This document shows positions 18,868 to 27,036 of a DNA stretch of 64,000 bases, one piece after another. How positions within the stretch are numbered: the stretch's first letter is position 1; the number at the start of each line of letters is the position of its first letter. The stretch lies in the NCBI RefSeq assembly GCF_014297365.1, contig NZ_JACOQD010000003.1, positions 1 to 64,000 of the forward strand, written 5' to 3'. This DNA is from Winogradskyella echinorum (GTDB taxonomy: Bacteria > Bacteroidota > Bacteroidia > Flavobacteriales > Flavobacteriaceae). Under the pieces are notes generated by a model that had not been told where the DNA came from, did not search any database, and saw nothing but the letters and a program-made list of their open reading frames with translations. The translations under genes were made by a program, and so were the position numbers.

Positions 18868-19546
18868 TAAATATATCACCTGCTTAATCATTGATGACGA
18901 ACCATCTTCTCAGAAGGTGCTTCAGCATTTTATTAAAGAAACTGATGTTTTATTTTTAAAAGAAACTTGCAACAATGCCGCAGAAGCGTTTAAATATTTA
19001 CAACTTAATAACGCTATAGATTTGTTGTTTTTAGATATTAATATGCCTCAACAATCTGGATTAGATTTTTACAAATCCTTAAAAAACCCACCAAAAGTAA
19101 TTTTTACAACAGCTTATTCTCAATATGCAGTTGACGGTTTTGAAGTTAATGCTATAGACTACTTACTTAAAACTATCTCCTATGAGCGATTTTTAACAGC
19201 GATACATAAAATTTTAAATAGTACTGACACTTCTAACACAAACAATTTCACTATTTTGAAAGAAAATAAAACATTACATAAAGTATTTTTTAAAGACATT
19301 CAGTATATAGAAGCATTTGGTGATTATGTTAAGGTACATACCGAAGAAAAAACGATAACTACGCACAGCACATTTTCGGGATTTATAGAAAATTTACCAG
19401 ACAATTTTCTTCGTATACACAAATCGTTCAGTATTAATCTAAATAAAATGAATCATCTTTCGGGAAACCAAATTACTGTAGATTCGCATACTATTCCTAT
19501 TGGGCAAACCTATAAAAAAACTGTTTTAAAAGCTTTAAATTTGTAA
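18857..19546 (+). CDS. LytTR-family response regulator
   Basis: A 229-residue regulator. The receiver domain has IIDDEP (D13, D14), the phospho-acceptor D60 in LFLDINMP, the T in FTTAYS and K105 in DYLLK. The residue after that lysine is Thr instead of the near-universal cis-Pro. Residues about 130-229 form a LytTR DNA-binding domain (FFKDIQYIEAFGDYVKVHT, FLRIHKSFSINLNKM). It is the cognate partner of the kinase just upstream. The binding sites are not identifiable from this window alone. Confidence 0.92.
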   Translation: MKPNKYITCLIIDDEPSSQKVLQHFIKETDVLFLKETCNNAAEAFKYLQLNNAIDLLFLDINMPQQSGLDFYKSLKNPPKVIFTTAYSQYAVDGFEVNAIDYLLKTISYERFLTAIHKILNSTDTSNTNNFTILKENKTLHKVFFKDIQYIEAFGDYVKVHTEEKTITTHSTFSGFIENLPDNFLRIHKSFSINLNKMNHLSGNQITVDSHTIPIGQTYKKTVLKALNL

Positions 19547-19547
19547 T

Positions 19548-20024
19548 ATGAAGATTGAATCTATTGTCACCATAAAAAAGGAACTAAAGCATTTACCTAA
19601 AGAGGATTTACTTGAATTATGTTTGCGCCTAGGAAAATTTAAAAAAGAAAATAAGGCACTACTCACCTACTTATTGTTTGAAGCACATGATGAAGACGGC
19701 TACATTGCTAGTGTAAAATCTACTCTAGACGAACTTTTTGAAGGTATCAATACAGATAGTTATTTCTATATGAAAAAAACGATTAGAAAAATTCTAAGAC
19801 AAATTAGAGTTTACAGTCGCTATTCGCTTAAAAAATCTACTGAAGTTGAGCTTCTACTCTATTTTTGTGAACACTTAAATGCATTAAGACCTTCAATTCA
19901 CAGAAACATTACTCTAAGTAATCTTTATCAAAGACAACTACTGTCTATTAAGAAAAAAATTAGTGTACTGCATGAAGATTTACAATATGATTATAATTTG
20001 CAGCTAGAAGGATTAGATCGTTAA
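19548..20024 (+). CDS. Conserved helical protein in the LytSR operon, function unknown
   Basis: A 158-residue cytosolic, basic, mostly helical protein that starts one base after the regulator stop, so it is translationally coupled to it. It has no signal peptide or membrane segment. Visible features are VTIKKELKHLPKEDLLELCLRLGKFKKENK at the start, here described in parts: a helical hairpin, then LLTYLLFEAHDEDG, a central basic helix (KKTIRKILRQIRVYSRY) and a C-terminal helix. I recognise no family. Placement suggests an accessory or output protein of the two-component system. Confidence 0.75.
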   Translation: MKIESIVTIKKELKHLPKEDLLELCLRLGKFKKENKALLTYLLFEAHDEDGYIASVKSTLDELFEGINTDSYFYMKKTIRKILRQIRVYSRYSLKKSTEVELLLYFCEHLNALRPSIHRNITLSNLYQRQLLSIKKKISVLHEDLQYDYNLQLEGLDR

Positions 20025-20048
20025 ATCTATAGATTAATAGTTTCTCAA

Positions 20049-20100
20049 ACTTAAAACTACCAACTGATACTGCATACTGAAAGATGCTTACTGCTTACTA
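20049..20100. repeat. Dispersed-repeat fragment
   Basis: Contains AAAGATGCTTACTGCTTACT, which matches in inverted orientation a sequence at 36687-36708 (AAAGATGCTTCACTGCGTACT on the minus strand). It overlaps the last codons of the methyltransferase gene at 20088. Probably a remnant of a genome-wide intergenic repeat. Confidence 0.5.
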
Positions 20101-21245
20101 GCTTTCCTACTCCCTTCATACATTTCGTATTTAACCAAACGAGCTTCGAGTTTAGCATTAAATACTTTTATTTTTCGAGAAGGTCGCAAACCTACAAACT
20201 TTAAGGCTTCGAGATTAGACGTAATTAACCATGCGTTAGTGTTTGGATAACCGTGTTTTAAGGTTGAACCAATATTTCCATAGAACTCCTCTACATTTAG
20301 GTTTTCTAAACGCTCACCATATGGTGGGTTAAACACCATGTGCAATTTCTCAGTACCTGCTTTTTGGGTTTTAAAGAAATCTTCGTGTTGTATATGGATA
20401 AACTCATCTAAATGCGCATTCTTTATATTCTCCTTTGCTTTAGCTACAGCCGAAGGAGATTTATCGTACCCTAAAATTTTATGATGAAAATCGCGTGTTT
20501 TCTTTAAAAGAGATTCTTCAATTTTTTCAAACAAATCCACATCCCAATCGTTCCAACGCTCAAAGGCAAATTCTTTTCTCATAAGATTAGGTGGAATATT
20601 ACACGCAATCATAGCCGCTTCTGCCAACATGGTACCACTACCACACATCGGATCCATAAAATCGGTTTGTCCATCCCAACCACTCATCATAATTAAACCT
20701 GCAGCAAGCACTTCGTTAATTGGAGCAATATTAGTTGCGGTTTTATAACCACGTCTATGTAAAGATTCACCAGATGTATCTAAAGAAATAGTACATCTCT
20801 GGCGGTCTATATGTACATTAATTTTTAAATCCGGAAAGCGTAAATCTACATCTGGTCGTGTGCCATCAATATCTCTAAAGCGATCTACAATAGCATCTTT
20901 AGTTTTTAAAGCTGTGTATTGCGAATGTGTAAAAATACTATTGTGTACTGTAGCATCAACAGCAAGAGAACCTGTAGGCTTTAAATAGTCTTCCCATTTC
21001 ATTTTTTTTACATTCTTGTAAAGATCATCTTCTCTAGTAACTCTAAAAGAATGTATAGGCTTTAGAATTTTTATGGCTGTACGAATCCCCATATTTGCCT
21101 TGTACATAAAACCTTTATCACCAACAAAACCAACATTACGCACGCCTTTTTCTACTTCCATCGCACCAAGTTGCGTGAGTTCTTTTGCTAAAATATCTTC
21201 GAAGCCAAATAAGGTTTTGGCTACCATTTTGAAATTATTGTCCAT
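20088..21245 (-). CDS. THUMP-domain class I RNA methyltransferase (RlmL N-terminal-type)
   Basis: A 385-residue protein of the COG0116 group, guanine-N2 methyltransferases acting on 23S rRNA (RlmL type, m2G2445 in E. coli). Residues about 45-165 form a ferredoxin-like/THUMP RNA-binding region (DDLYKNVKKMKWEDYL). The methyltransferase domain has DFMDPMCGSGTML near 197 (SAM site) and NPPYGERL near 306 (catalytic NPPY). It lacks the RlmK half found in E. coli RlmL, as usual outside gammaproteobacteria. The start ATG at 21245 lies just left of a palindromic shared promoter. Confidence 0.88.
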   Translation of the reverse strand: MDNNFKMVAKTLFGFEDILAKELTQLGAMEVEKGVRNVGFVGDKGFMYKANMGIRTAIKILKPIHSFRVTREDDLYKNVKKMKWEDYLKPTGSLAVDATVHNSIFTHSQYTALKTKDAIVDRFRDIDGTRPDVDLRFPDLKINVHIDRQRCTISLDTSGESLHRRGYKTATNIAPINEVLAAGLIMMSGWDGQTDFMDPMCGSGTMLAEAAMIACNIPPNLMRKEFAFERWNDWDVDLFEKIEESLLKKTRDFHHKILGYDKSPSAVAKAKENIKNAHLDEFIHIQHEDFFKTQKAGTEKLHMVFNPPYGERLENLNVEEFYGNIGSTLKHGYPNTNAWLITSNLEALKFVGLRPSRKIKVFNAKLEARLVKYEMYEGSRKASKQ

Positions 21246-21263
21246 GTACTACGTCAAATAGAT

Positions 21264-21286
21264 TGCAAAAATACAGTATTTTTGCA
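21264..21286. promoter_or_regulatory. Perfectly palindromic divergent promoter element
   Basis: The 23 bases are TGCAAAAATAC, one central A, and GTATTTTTGCA. Each arm contains TATTTTTG, a TAnnTTTG -7 element, one on each strand (21277-21284 plus; 21266-21273 minus). The two divergent genes start at 21245 (minus) and 21301 (plus), 15-19 bases outside the dyad. No clear TTG -33 box is seen on either side. Confidence 0.7.
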
Positions 21287-21300
21287 GGACATTTATCATT

Positions 21301-22032
21301 ATGACTAAATCAACTAAACAATGGTACGCTTCGTGGTTTGATACACCATACTACCACATTTTATATAAAGACAGAGATTATACAGAAGCCCAAGTGTTTA
21401 TGGATAATTTAACCAACTATCTTAACATTCCTGAAGGTGGTAAAATCTTAGATTTAGCATGTGGTAAAGGCAGACATTCTGTATATCTTAATTCTCTTGG
21501 TTACAATGTAATTGGTGCAGATTTATCTGAGCAAAGTATTGCCCACGCCAAACAGTTTGAAAACGACACTTTACAATTTAATGTACATGATATGAGTAAA
21601 CCTTATCCTGATGCATTTGATGCTGTTTTTAATCTCTTTACAAGCTTCGGCTATTTTGAAGATGAAAATTGTAATCTTGAAACCATAAAATCTATTAAAG
21701 CGGAACTCAATGAATTTGGCTTTGGTGTCATTGACTTTATGAACGTAAATTATGTGATTGAAAACTTAGTTAACGAAGACATAAAAACAGTCGAAGGCAT
21801 TGATTTTCATCAAAAGCGTAGTTTTAAAAATGGCTATATAGTTAAAGATATAAAGTTTGAAGTAGATGGTGAACACTACGAGTTTCAAGAACGTGTTAAA
21901 GCCTTTACTTTAGAGGATTTTAAAGATTTGTTTGAAAAAGCTGGTGTGTATTTATTAGATGTATTTGGAGATTACAAGTTGCATCCTTACCATTCAAAAA
22001 CATCAGAACGTTTGATTATGATTTTTAAGTAG
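21301..22032 (+). CDS. Class I SAM-dependent methyltransferase
   Basis: A 243-residue soluble methyltransferase of the Methyltransf_25/11 type. Motif I is ILDLACGKGRHS at 49-60, followed by GADLSEQSI, and FNLFTSFGYFED forms the motif IV region. The substrate is unknown; small-molecule methylation is most likely for this group. It reads divergently from the rRNA methyltransferase and is followed at 7 bases by the ZIP transporter gene and then a DUF4268 gene, so the three probably form an operon. Confidence 0.85.
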   Translation: MTKSTKQWYASWFDTPYYHILYKDRDYTEAQVFMDNLTNYLNIPEGGKILDLACGKGRHSVYLNSLGYNVIGADLSEQSIAHAKQFENDTLQFNVHDMSKPYPDAFDAVFNLFTSFGYFEDENCNLETIKSIKAELNEFGFGVIDFMNVNYVIENLVNEDIKTVEGIDFHQKRSFKNGYIVKDIKFEVDGEHYEFQERVKAFTLEDFKDLFEKAGVYLLDVFGDYKLHPYHSKTSERLIMIFK

Positions 22033-22039
22033 AGTAAAC

Positions 22040-22714
22040 ATGAACAAATACCTGTTTCCTGTATATGCAATTATAATTGGTGTGATCATAGCTTTTTTAA
22101 CGAAAAAGCAAAAATCTATTGGCACCAAATTACTTCTTTCTTTTAGTGGCGCATTTTTATTAGCACTAACGCTTTTCGATTTATTGCCAGAGGTATATCA
22201 TCACATAGACGCCAAACAAACTGGTCTATTTATTATGTGTGGTATTTTGCTACAAATTATTTTAGAGTTTTTCTCTAAAGGTGCGGAGCACGGCCATGTG
22301 CATATTCATAAAGATGATACAGCTTTTCCATGGTTACTGTTTGTGAGCTTATGTTTACATAGTTTTTTAGAAGGTTTCCCAATACATCAGCATAATGATA
22401 TGGTATATGGTGTATTAATTCATAAAATACCCATTGCAGCTTTAATCACCACCTTTTTATTACAGTCTAGTTATACCAAAGTACAGATTGTAAGTTTCTT
22501 AGTATTGTTTGCAGCTATGACACCTTTAGGAACTTACATTTCTAATAATACGGCCATTGCCACGGAATATATAAACATAGTTAACGCTATAGTTATAGGC
22601 ATCTTTTTACATATTTCTACTACAATTTTATTTGAAACTGGCGAAGGTCATAAATTTAATTTATCTAAGCTCGTTGCGATTTGTTTAGGTGTTTTAATAG
22701 CGTATTTTATTTAA
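22040..22714 (+). CDS. ZIP family metal cation transporter
   Basis: A 224-residue membrane protein with about seven to eight helices. The ZIP signature is clear: HSFLEG at 107-112 and HKIP at 128-131 supply the binuclear metal site, and a histidine-rich cytosolic loop (HGHVHIH) sits before helix IV. It imports a divalent cation, most likely zinc. It is in tight order behind the methyltransferase gene and its stop abuts the DUF4268 start. No Zur-like box was seen upstream. Confidence 0.92.
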   Translation: MNKYLFPVYAIIIGVIIAFLTKKQKSIGTKLLLSFSGAFLLALTLFDLLPEVYHHIDAKQTGLFIMCGILLQIILEFFSKGAEHGHVHIHKDDTAFPWLLFVSLCLHSFLEGFPIHQHNDMVYGVLIHKIPIAALITTFLLQSSYTKVQIVSFLVLFAAMTPLGTYISNNTAIATEYINIVNAIVIGIFLHISTTILFETGEGHKFNLSKLVAICLGVLIAYFI

Positions 22715-23143
22715 ATGTTCTCAAAAGAAGAAAGTAGATTATTACGACAAGAATTTTGGACCAGTTTCGGAAAATCTTTTCCCAAAAAATGGTTATTGTA
22801 TGACACCAAAATAAAAGGAGTTGCTTTTAAATTTCATTTTGATACGAAGTCTGCATTAATTGCTTTAGATCTTGAAGACAATCTTGAAAATCGAATTAAC
22901 TGTTGGGAAAAACTAGTAGCTCTAAAAAGTATTTTACAAACCGATTATTTACCAAATGCTATTTTCGAAGAAGAATACTTTTTAGACAATGGAAAAGAAA
23001 TATCGCGTATCTATTTGCCATTAGAACAAAATGTTTCTATCCACAATAAAAACACTTGGAGAGATGTCATTGAATTCTTTAATACAAACATGACTTTATT
23101 TGAAGCTTTTTTTGAGGAATATAGAGAGATAATTAAGAGTTAG
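22715..23143 (+). CDS. DUF4268 domain protein
   Basis: A 142-residue soluble protein matching DUF4268: FWTSFGKSFPKKWLLYDTKI near the start, then FKFHFDTKSALIALDLED, and the C-terminal WRDVIEFFNTNMTLFEAF. The domain has a fold related to restriction-endonuclease-like helpers in some contexts, but here it stands alone and the role is unknown. The start codon directly follows the ZIP stop, which implies translational coupling. Confidence 0.85.
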   Translation: MFSKEESRLLRQEFWTSFGKSFPKKWLLYDTKIKGVAFKFHFDTKSALIALDLEDNLENRINCWEKLVALKSILQTDYLPNAIFEEEYFLDNGKEISRIYLPLEQNVSIHNKNTWRDVIEFFNTNMTLFEAFFEEYREIIKS

Positions 23144-23468
23144 TTGGGCGCTTTACGTGTTACAATATATTTATTACCAAATAAGCATTAAGATATTGAT
23201 TGTAAACAAAGACTAAAAACTAAATTTTGCAATCGTGATATCTTTGAAATTACAAAAATCATAAAAAATAAATATAATTTAAAACAAAACTTTTCTATGC
23301 AAACACTGTTTTAAAACTTGAGACTTGTCTTGTTTTATAAGCACCAAAAATGATACTAACAACGTACTAACAAGTAACATGTGGACGTAATATTTGGCAT
23401 TATATGCTATAAAAAAGACACCTTAAAAAGGTGTCTTTATATAATTAAAAGTGCTAATTATTTTAAAA
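23144..23468. other. Convergent intergenic region
   Basis: About 325 AT-rich bases between convergent genes. Apart from the terminator hairpin at 23412-23440 I see no gene or repeat. Confidence 0.5.
23412..23440 (-). terminator. Bidirectional intrinsic terminator
   Basis: AAAGACACCTT - aaa - AAGGTGTCTTT, a perfect 11-bp stem with T runs on both strands, the longer one on the minus strand. It lies 29 bases past the stop of the DJ-1/PfpI gene. Confidence 0.88.
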
Positions 23469-24029
23469 TTACACAGTCTGTTCTTCATGTTTACCTTCGT
23501 AAACTTCTTCTACTAATTTTGCATTAAAAGCCGGCAAATCTTCAGGAGACCTACTTGTTACTAATCCAGAATCAACAACAACCTCTTCATCTACCCAGTT
23601 GGCACCTGCATTAATCATATCCGTTTTTATAGATGCATAAGATGTCACTTTTCTGTCTTTCAACACATCTGCTTCTGCTAATAACCAAGGTGCATGACAT
23701 ATAGCAGCTACTGGCTTATGATTTTCAAAAAAGGATTTTACAAATTTCACAGCGTTCTTGTCTTTTCTCAAAATATCTGGATTAATTTGACCACCTGGCA
23801 GCATTAGTGCGTTATAATCGCTTTGAGACACCTCATTAATGGTTTTATCAACCTTGTAAGAATTACTCCAATTACCATCTGACCAACCTTTAATTTCCCC
23901 AGATTCTAAGGATACGATATGTACATCGGCTCCTGCATTTTCTAATGCCTTTTTTGGTTCTCTTAATTCACTTTCTTCAAAGCCGTTTGTTGCTAAAATT
24001 GCTACTGTTTTTTTATTTAAATTTTCCAT
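23469..24029 (-). CDS. DJ-1/PfpI family protein (type 1 glutamine amidotransferase-like)
   Basis: A 186-residue soluble protein. The nucleophile elbow AAICHAPWLL contains C111 and H112, and the family acidic residue lies in GFEESEL (residues 17-22). LMLPGGQINPD is the usual glycine-rich loop. This matches the YhbO/PfpI general-stress group, proposed to act as a glyoxalase, deglycase or protease; the activity here is not certain. It is the last gene of a minus-strand operon with an SDR protein and YqaE, which fits stress induction. Confidence 0.9.
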   Translation of the reverse strand: MENLNKKTVAILATNGFEESELREPKKALENAGADVHIVSLESGEIKGWSDGNWSNSYKVDKTINEVSQSDYNALMLPGGQINPDILRKDKNAVKFVKSFFENHKPVAAICHAPWLLAEADVLKDRKVTSYASIKTDMINAGANWVDEEVVVDSGLVTSRSPEDLPAFNAKLVEEVYEGKHEEQTV

Positions 24030-24100
24030 TGTTTAAGTTTTAAAATTATTTATTGGTTTTAAGTTATTTTCAATATTCAACGTGCATACATAGGATTAAC

Positions 24101-24742
24101 CTAATTAACCACTGAATTTAACTCATTCATTGCTTTACCGATAAGTGTATCACCTTCTATAATTTCAAATGTGGTATTGTATGGTGCATCATCATGTAAT
24201 GACTTTACCAAAGTTTGAGCAACATCTGCTCTACTTATTTCCCCTTGCTTATTCAATTTATTATTCAATTCAATCTTGCCTGTCCCTTCCGTGTTGTTAA
24301 GAGTTCCTGGTCTCACTATAGTGTATTTAAGTCCACTATTTTTAAGATGTTCATCGGCATTGTGCTTTGCTTTCATATAATCTTTTAAGTCATCCACAGC
24401 TTCAGGGTTATCTGCTCCCATTGAGCTCAACATTACAAATCTATTTACGTTTCCCATTTTGGCGACTGCCATTAAACGTTTAGCTCCTTCTTGATCGACT
24501 TCAACAACATTTTTACCACCAGATCCTGCTGCAAAAATTACTTTATCAATACCTTTAACGGTGTGTGTTAAATCTTCAGTTAAATCGGCCAAAACCGTAT
24601 CTACTCCTTCAGATTTAAATTGATCTAATTGTTCCTCCTTCCTTACCATCGCAGTAGGGTTAAAGTATTGTGATGCCTTTAAAAGATTAACTATTTTTTT
24701 TCCTGTGGTACCGTTGGCACCTGCTACTAAAATATTTTCCAT
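24101..24742 (-). CDS. Atypical SDR / NAD(P)H-binding protein
   Basis: A 213-residue protein with a Rossmann glycine motif GANGTTG at 8-14 and the atypical SDR (SDR_a5) pattern: VIFAAGSGGKNV, VMLSSMGADNP, YTIVRPGTLNN. The usual SDR YxxxK is only loosely kept (YMKAKHN), so it may bind NADPH and act in flavin or quinone reduction or redox sensing. It starts 4 bases after the YqaE stop and is followed at 71 bases by the DJ-1 gene. Confidence 0.85.
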   Translation of the reverse strand: MENILVAGANGTTGKKIVNLLKASQYFNPTAMVRKEEQLDQFKSEGVDTVLADLTEDLTHTVKGIDKVIFAAGSGGKNVVEVDQEGAKRLMAVAKMGNVNRFVMLSSMGADNPEAVDDLKDYMKAKHNADEHLKNSGLKYTIVRPGTLNNTEGTGKIELNNKLNKQGEISRADVAQTLVKSLHDDAPYNTTFEIIEGDTLIGKAMNELNSVVN

Positions 24743-24746
24743 AAGT

Positions 24747-24902
24747 TTATTTACTATTTACATAAAAAGCATAAATGACGCCTGGTAACCATCCTATTAT
24801 AGTTAGGATGACACTGATTAAAAATTCTGTTTTTAAGCCATGTTTTAAAAAAACTGCTAAAGGCGGTAATAAAATGCTAAGTATTATTGTTAATAACGAC
24901 AT
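24747..24902 (-). CDS. YqaE/Pmp3 family small membrane protein
   Basis: A 51-residue protein of two transmembrane helices, translated from the ATG at 24902: MSLLTIILSILLPPLAVFL, then KHGLKTEFLISVILT, then IIGWLPGVIYAFYV. The PPLAVFLKHG turn and the WLPGVIYAFY second helix are diagnostic of the UPF0057/Pmp3 family, which is linked to salt, cold and membrane-potential stress. It heads the operon YqaE - SDR - DJ-1; its TAA is four bases from the SDR ATG. Confidence 0.88.
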   Translation of the reverse strand: MSLLTIILSILLPPLAVFLKHGLKTEFLISVILTIIGWLPGVIYAFYVNSK

Positions 24903-25206
24903 GTTATATGTGTTTTGGTTCGATACAAAATTAGATTGAATCGCTACCTAATCTTAGCTCTTATCATTCTTATGTTGATGCAAATAATAATTTGTGAAAC
25001 TTTTAAGATTTTAAAGCAAATAATCTCCACTATTAAAATCTGGCATGGATCTATTTTGACCAAAAACCTAGGTAAAAAACAATAAAACGAATGTTTACAA
25101 ATAAAATAAAGTCTAAACTGAAAGAAATTGAATTGAAGACGTTTTAAAAGTAAAGTGAAGACAACGATTTAATATATATATGTATTAAAGATTCTTAACC
25201 AGAAAA
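24903..25206. other. Intergenic region upstream of the YqaE operon
   Basis: About 300 bases. The minus strand carries TAATTTTG at 24926-24933, a possible -7 element for the YqaE operon, without a clear -33 TTG. Nothing else stands out. Confidence 0.4.
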
Positions 25207-26439
25207 TTAGCGGTTTTTCTCTTCAATCCATTTACTCATATACTTAGTACTTTGAAGCGTTTGATGTTGTAATAAATTACCAATAAAATTTTTTTGACGA
25301 TGGTATTGCAGATCTTTTAAAAGCTCACTAATTCTACTTTTAAAATCAGATTGAAAATCTATTTTGCTAAATCGCTTATTTAATACTTTAAAACCATGCT
25401 CCTGCCTACTAATCCAAGTTTCTGTATTAAGATAAAGCTCAACCGATTTTTCAGCAAAAACTTCCGTGCTATCTTCTACAAACCCATTAGCTTTTAGATT
25501 ACCAAACATGCCCTCTGCAGCAATACTAGACATTATGCAAGGTGTTCCGTTTTGCATCGCATCAACAAGTTTTCCTTTCAGTCCTGCGCCAAAACGCAAA
25601 GGTGCTAAACAAACTTTAGCTTTTTGCATTACTTCGTTTACGTCTTGTATAAAACCTTTGATTAAAAAGCCTTGTTTTTCATTATGCAGTTGCGATACTT
25701 TTTGAGATTCGTACGCACCATAAATAAGTAACTCTGCTTTTGGTAATTGCTTTCTAATTAGTGGCCAAATATTGTTTTTTAGGTATAAAACCGCATCGTA
25801 ATTTGGTGGATGTAAAAAGTTTCCGATAGTGATGAAGTGTTGTCTTTCGGTAAAAGATGGAAACTCTTTTATTTCTAAATCATTAATTGGTTCTAATAAA
25901 AACGGTAAATAATACAGTAAATCTCTATCTATTTTAAACTGTTTCGTTAAGATTTCTATTTCTGCTTCAGAAATTATTAAACTTAAATCGCAACGATAAA
26001 TACTGGCAATTTCTCGTTTGGTAGTATCATTTTGTAAATATTCTACAGTAACTTCTTCTCCTGCTTTTAAAGCCAATTCCCTAGCCTTTCTTAAACCGTG
26101 AAAATCTTCAGTATCTAAAATTCTTAATGCAGTAGGACAATGTTTCGCTACGCGCCAACCATATTGTTCTTCGGTCATAAACCGATCGAATAAAACAATA
26201 TTAGGATTTAATGCCAATATGAACGCATCAAAGGAAGCATCATTTAAGAGAATGTCTTGAGTTTTTATACCAAGGTGCGATAAATTAAACGTATTCTGAG
26301 ATGTTTTAGCTGCGCAAGCAAACGTAATCTCATAACCTTGCTTTTGAAATTGTTCTACCAATTGCAACATTCTACTACCAGCCGCGGAACTTTTTGGCTC
26401 TGGCCATACTAATCCAATGATTAAAAGTTTATCTTTCAT
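25207..26439 (-). CDS. GT4-type glycosyltransferase
   Basis: A 410-residue protein with two Rossmann-like halves (GT-B). The acceptor half starts KLLIIGLVWPEPKSSAAGSRM and the donor half carries FITIGNFLHPPNYDAV, ELLIYGAYES and VCLAPLRFGAGLKGKLVDAM, the glycine/acidic region typical of Glycos_transf_1. It should transfer a sugar from an NDP-sugar to an unknown acceptor, probably a surface glycan. It is not inside a polysaccharide locus; the neighbours are unrelated. A terminator separates it from the gene upstream. Confidence 0.82.
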   Translation of the reverse strand: MKDKLLIIGLVWPEPKSSAAGSRMLQLVEQFQKQGYEITFACAAKTSQNTFNLSHLGIKTQDILLNDASFDAFILALNPNIVLFDRFMTEEQYGWRVAKHCPTALRILDTEDFHGLRKARELALKAGEEVTVEYLQNDTTKREIASIYRCDLSLIISEAEIEILTKQFKIDRDLLYYLPFLLEPINDLEIKEFPSFTERQHFITIGNFLHPPNYDAVLYLKNNIWPLIRKQLPKAELLIYGAYESQKVSQLHNEKQGFLIKGFIQDVNEVMQKAKVCLAPLRFGAGLKGKLVDAMQNGTPCIMSSIAAEGMFGNLKANGFVEDSTEVFAEKSVELYLNTETWISRQEHGFKVLNKRFSKIDFQSDFKSRISELLKDLQYHRQKNFIGNLLQHQTLQSTKYMSKWIEEKNR

Positions 26440-26457
26440 TGTAAACTATTTCAAAAA

Positions 26458-26504
26458 ACTAAATCCCAAATTCCGATACTACCCTTTGGAATTTGGGATT
26501 TTTA
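26458..26504 (-). terminator. Long-stem hairpin, probable bidirectional terminator
   Basis: AAATCCCAAATTCC (26461-26474) pairs perfectly with GGAATTTGGGATTT (26488-26501) around a 13-base loop. T runs follow on both strands. It lies between the haem-binding gene stop and the glycosyltransferase start. Confidence 0.7.
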
Positions 26505-26523
26505 AAATTGTAATTTTTATTTT

Positions 26524-26997
26524 TTATTGAGGCTCTTTTAGAAAAACATATTTAAGTCTAACCGTCTTTGCCCAAGACACCATCGCATCTATCTGATCTT
26601 GTGATAATTTAGCATCTCCGTGTGTCCATGTATAGCTTGGTAATGGCATTTCTTTGGCTTCAACCATTTCAATCAACTCTTCAATTTTATGATCCTTTTT
26701 TTTGTCTGAATAATCATTCCATTTAGACACATTAAAATCACCTTTACCGTGTTTAACATGGTCCGCCAACCAATAATTTACAGGAGTAATATTATTGTAC
26801 CATGGGTAACGTGTGTGGTCACTATGACAATCTAAACAAGCATTTTTTAATACCAACTTTACATCCTCAGGTGGATTAGTATCGGTAAAAAAAGCATCTA
26901 CTGAACTTAAATCTCCATCATTTTTTTCTGGCCCAAAGAATTGAGCAATTATAAATACCACAAGAAGTAATAGTCCTAGTTTTTTGAGAATCTTCAT
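26524..26997 (-). CDS. Haem-binding domain protein (Haem_bd family, CxxCH)
   Basis: A 157-residue protein with one N-terminal hydrophobic segment (residues 5-20, signal anchor or signal peptide). The mature part carries one haem c site, CLDCH at 54-58, followed by SDHTRYPWYNNITPVNYWL, the distinctive signature of the Haem_bd family (PF14376), and a C-terminal four-helix part. It is a predicted periplasmic or membrane-anchored c-type cytochrome with an unknown redox partner. It is divergent from the purB-linked gene. Confidence 0.85.
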   Translation of the reverse strand: MKILKKLGLLLLVVFIIAQFFGPEKNDGDLSSVDAFFTDTNPPEDVKLVLKNACLDCHSDHTRYPWYNNITPVNYWLADHVKHGKGDFNVSKWNDYSDKKKDHKIEELIEMVEAKEMPLPSYTWTHGDAKLSQDQIDAMVSWAKTVRLKYVFLKEPQ

Positions 26998-27036
26998 TTT
27001 TGATTAATTTAGAAGTCTAAATTTAATGAATTTCTA

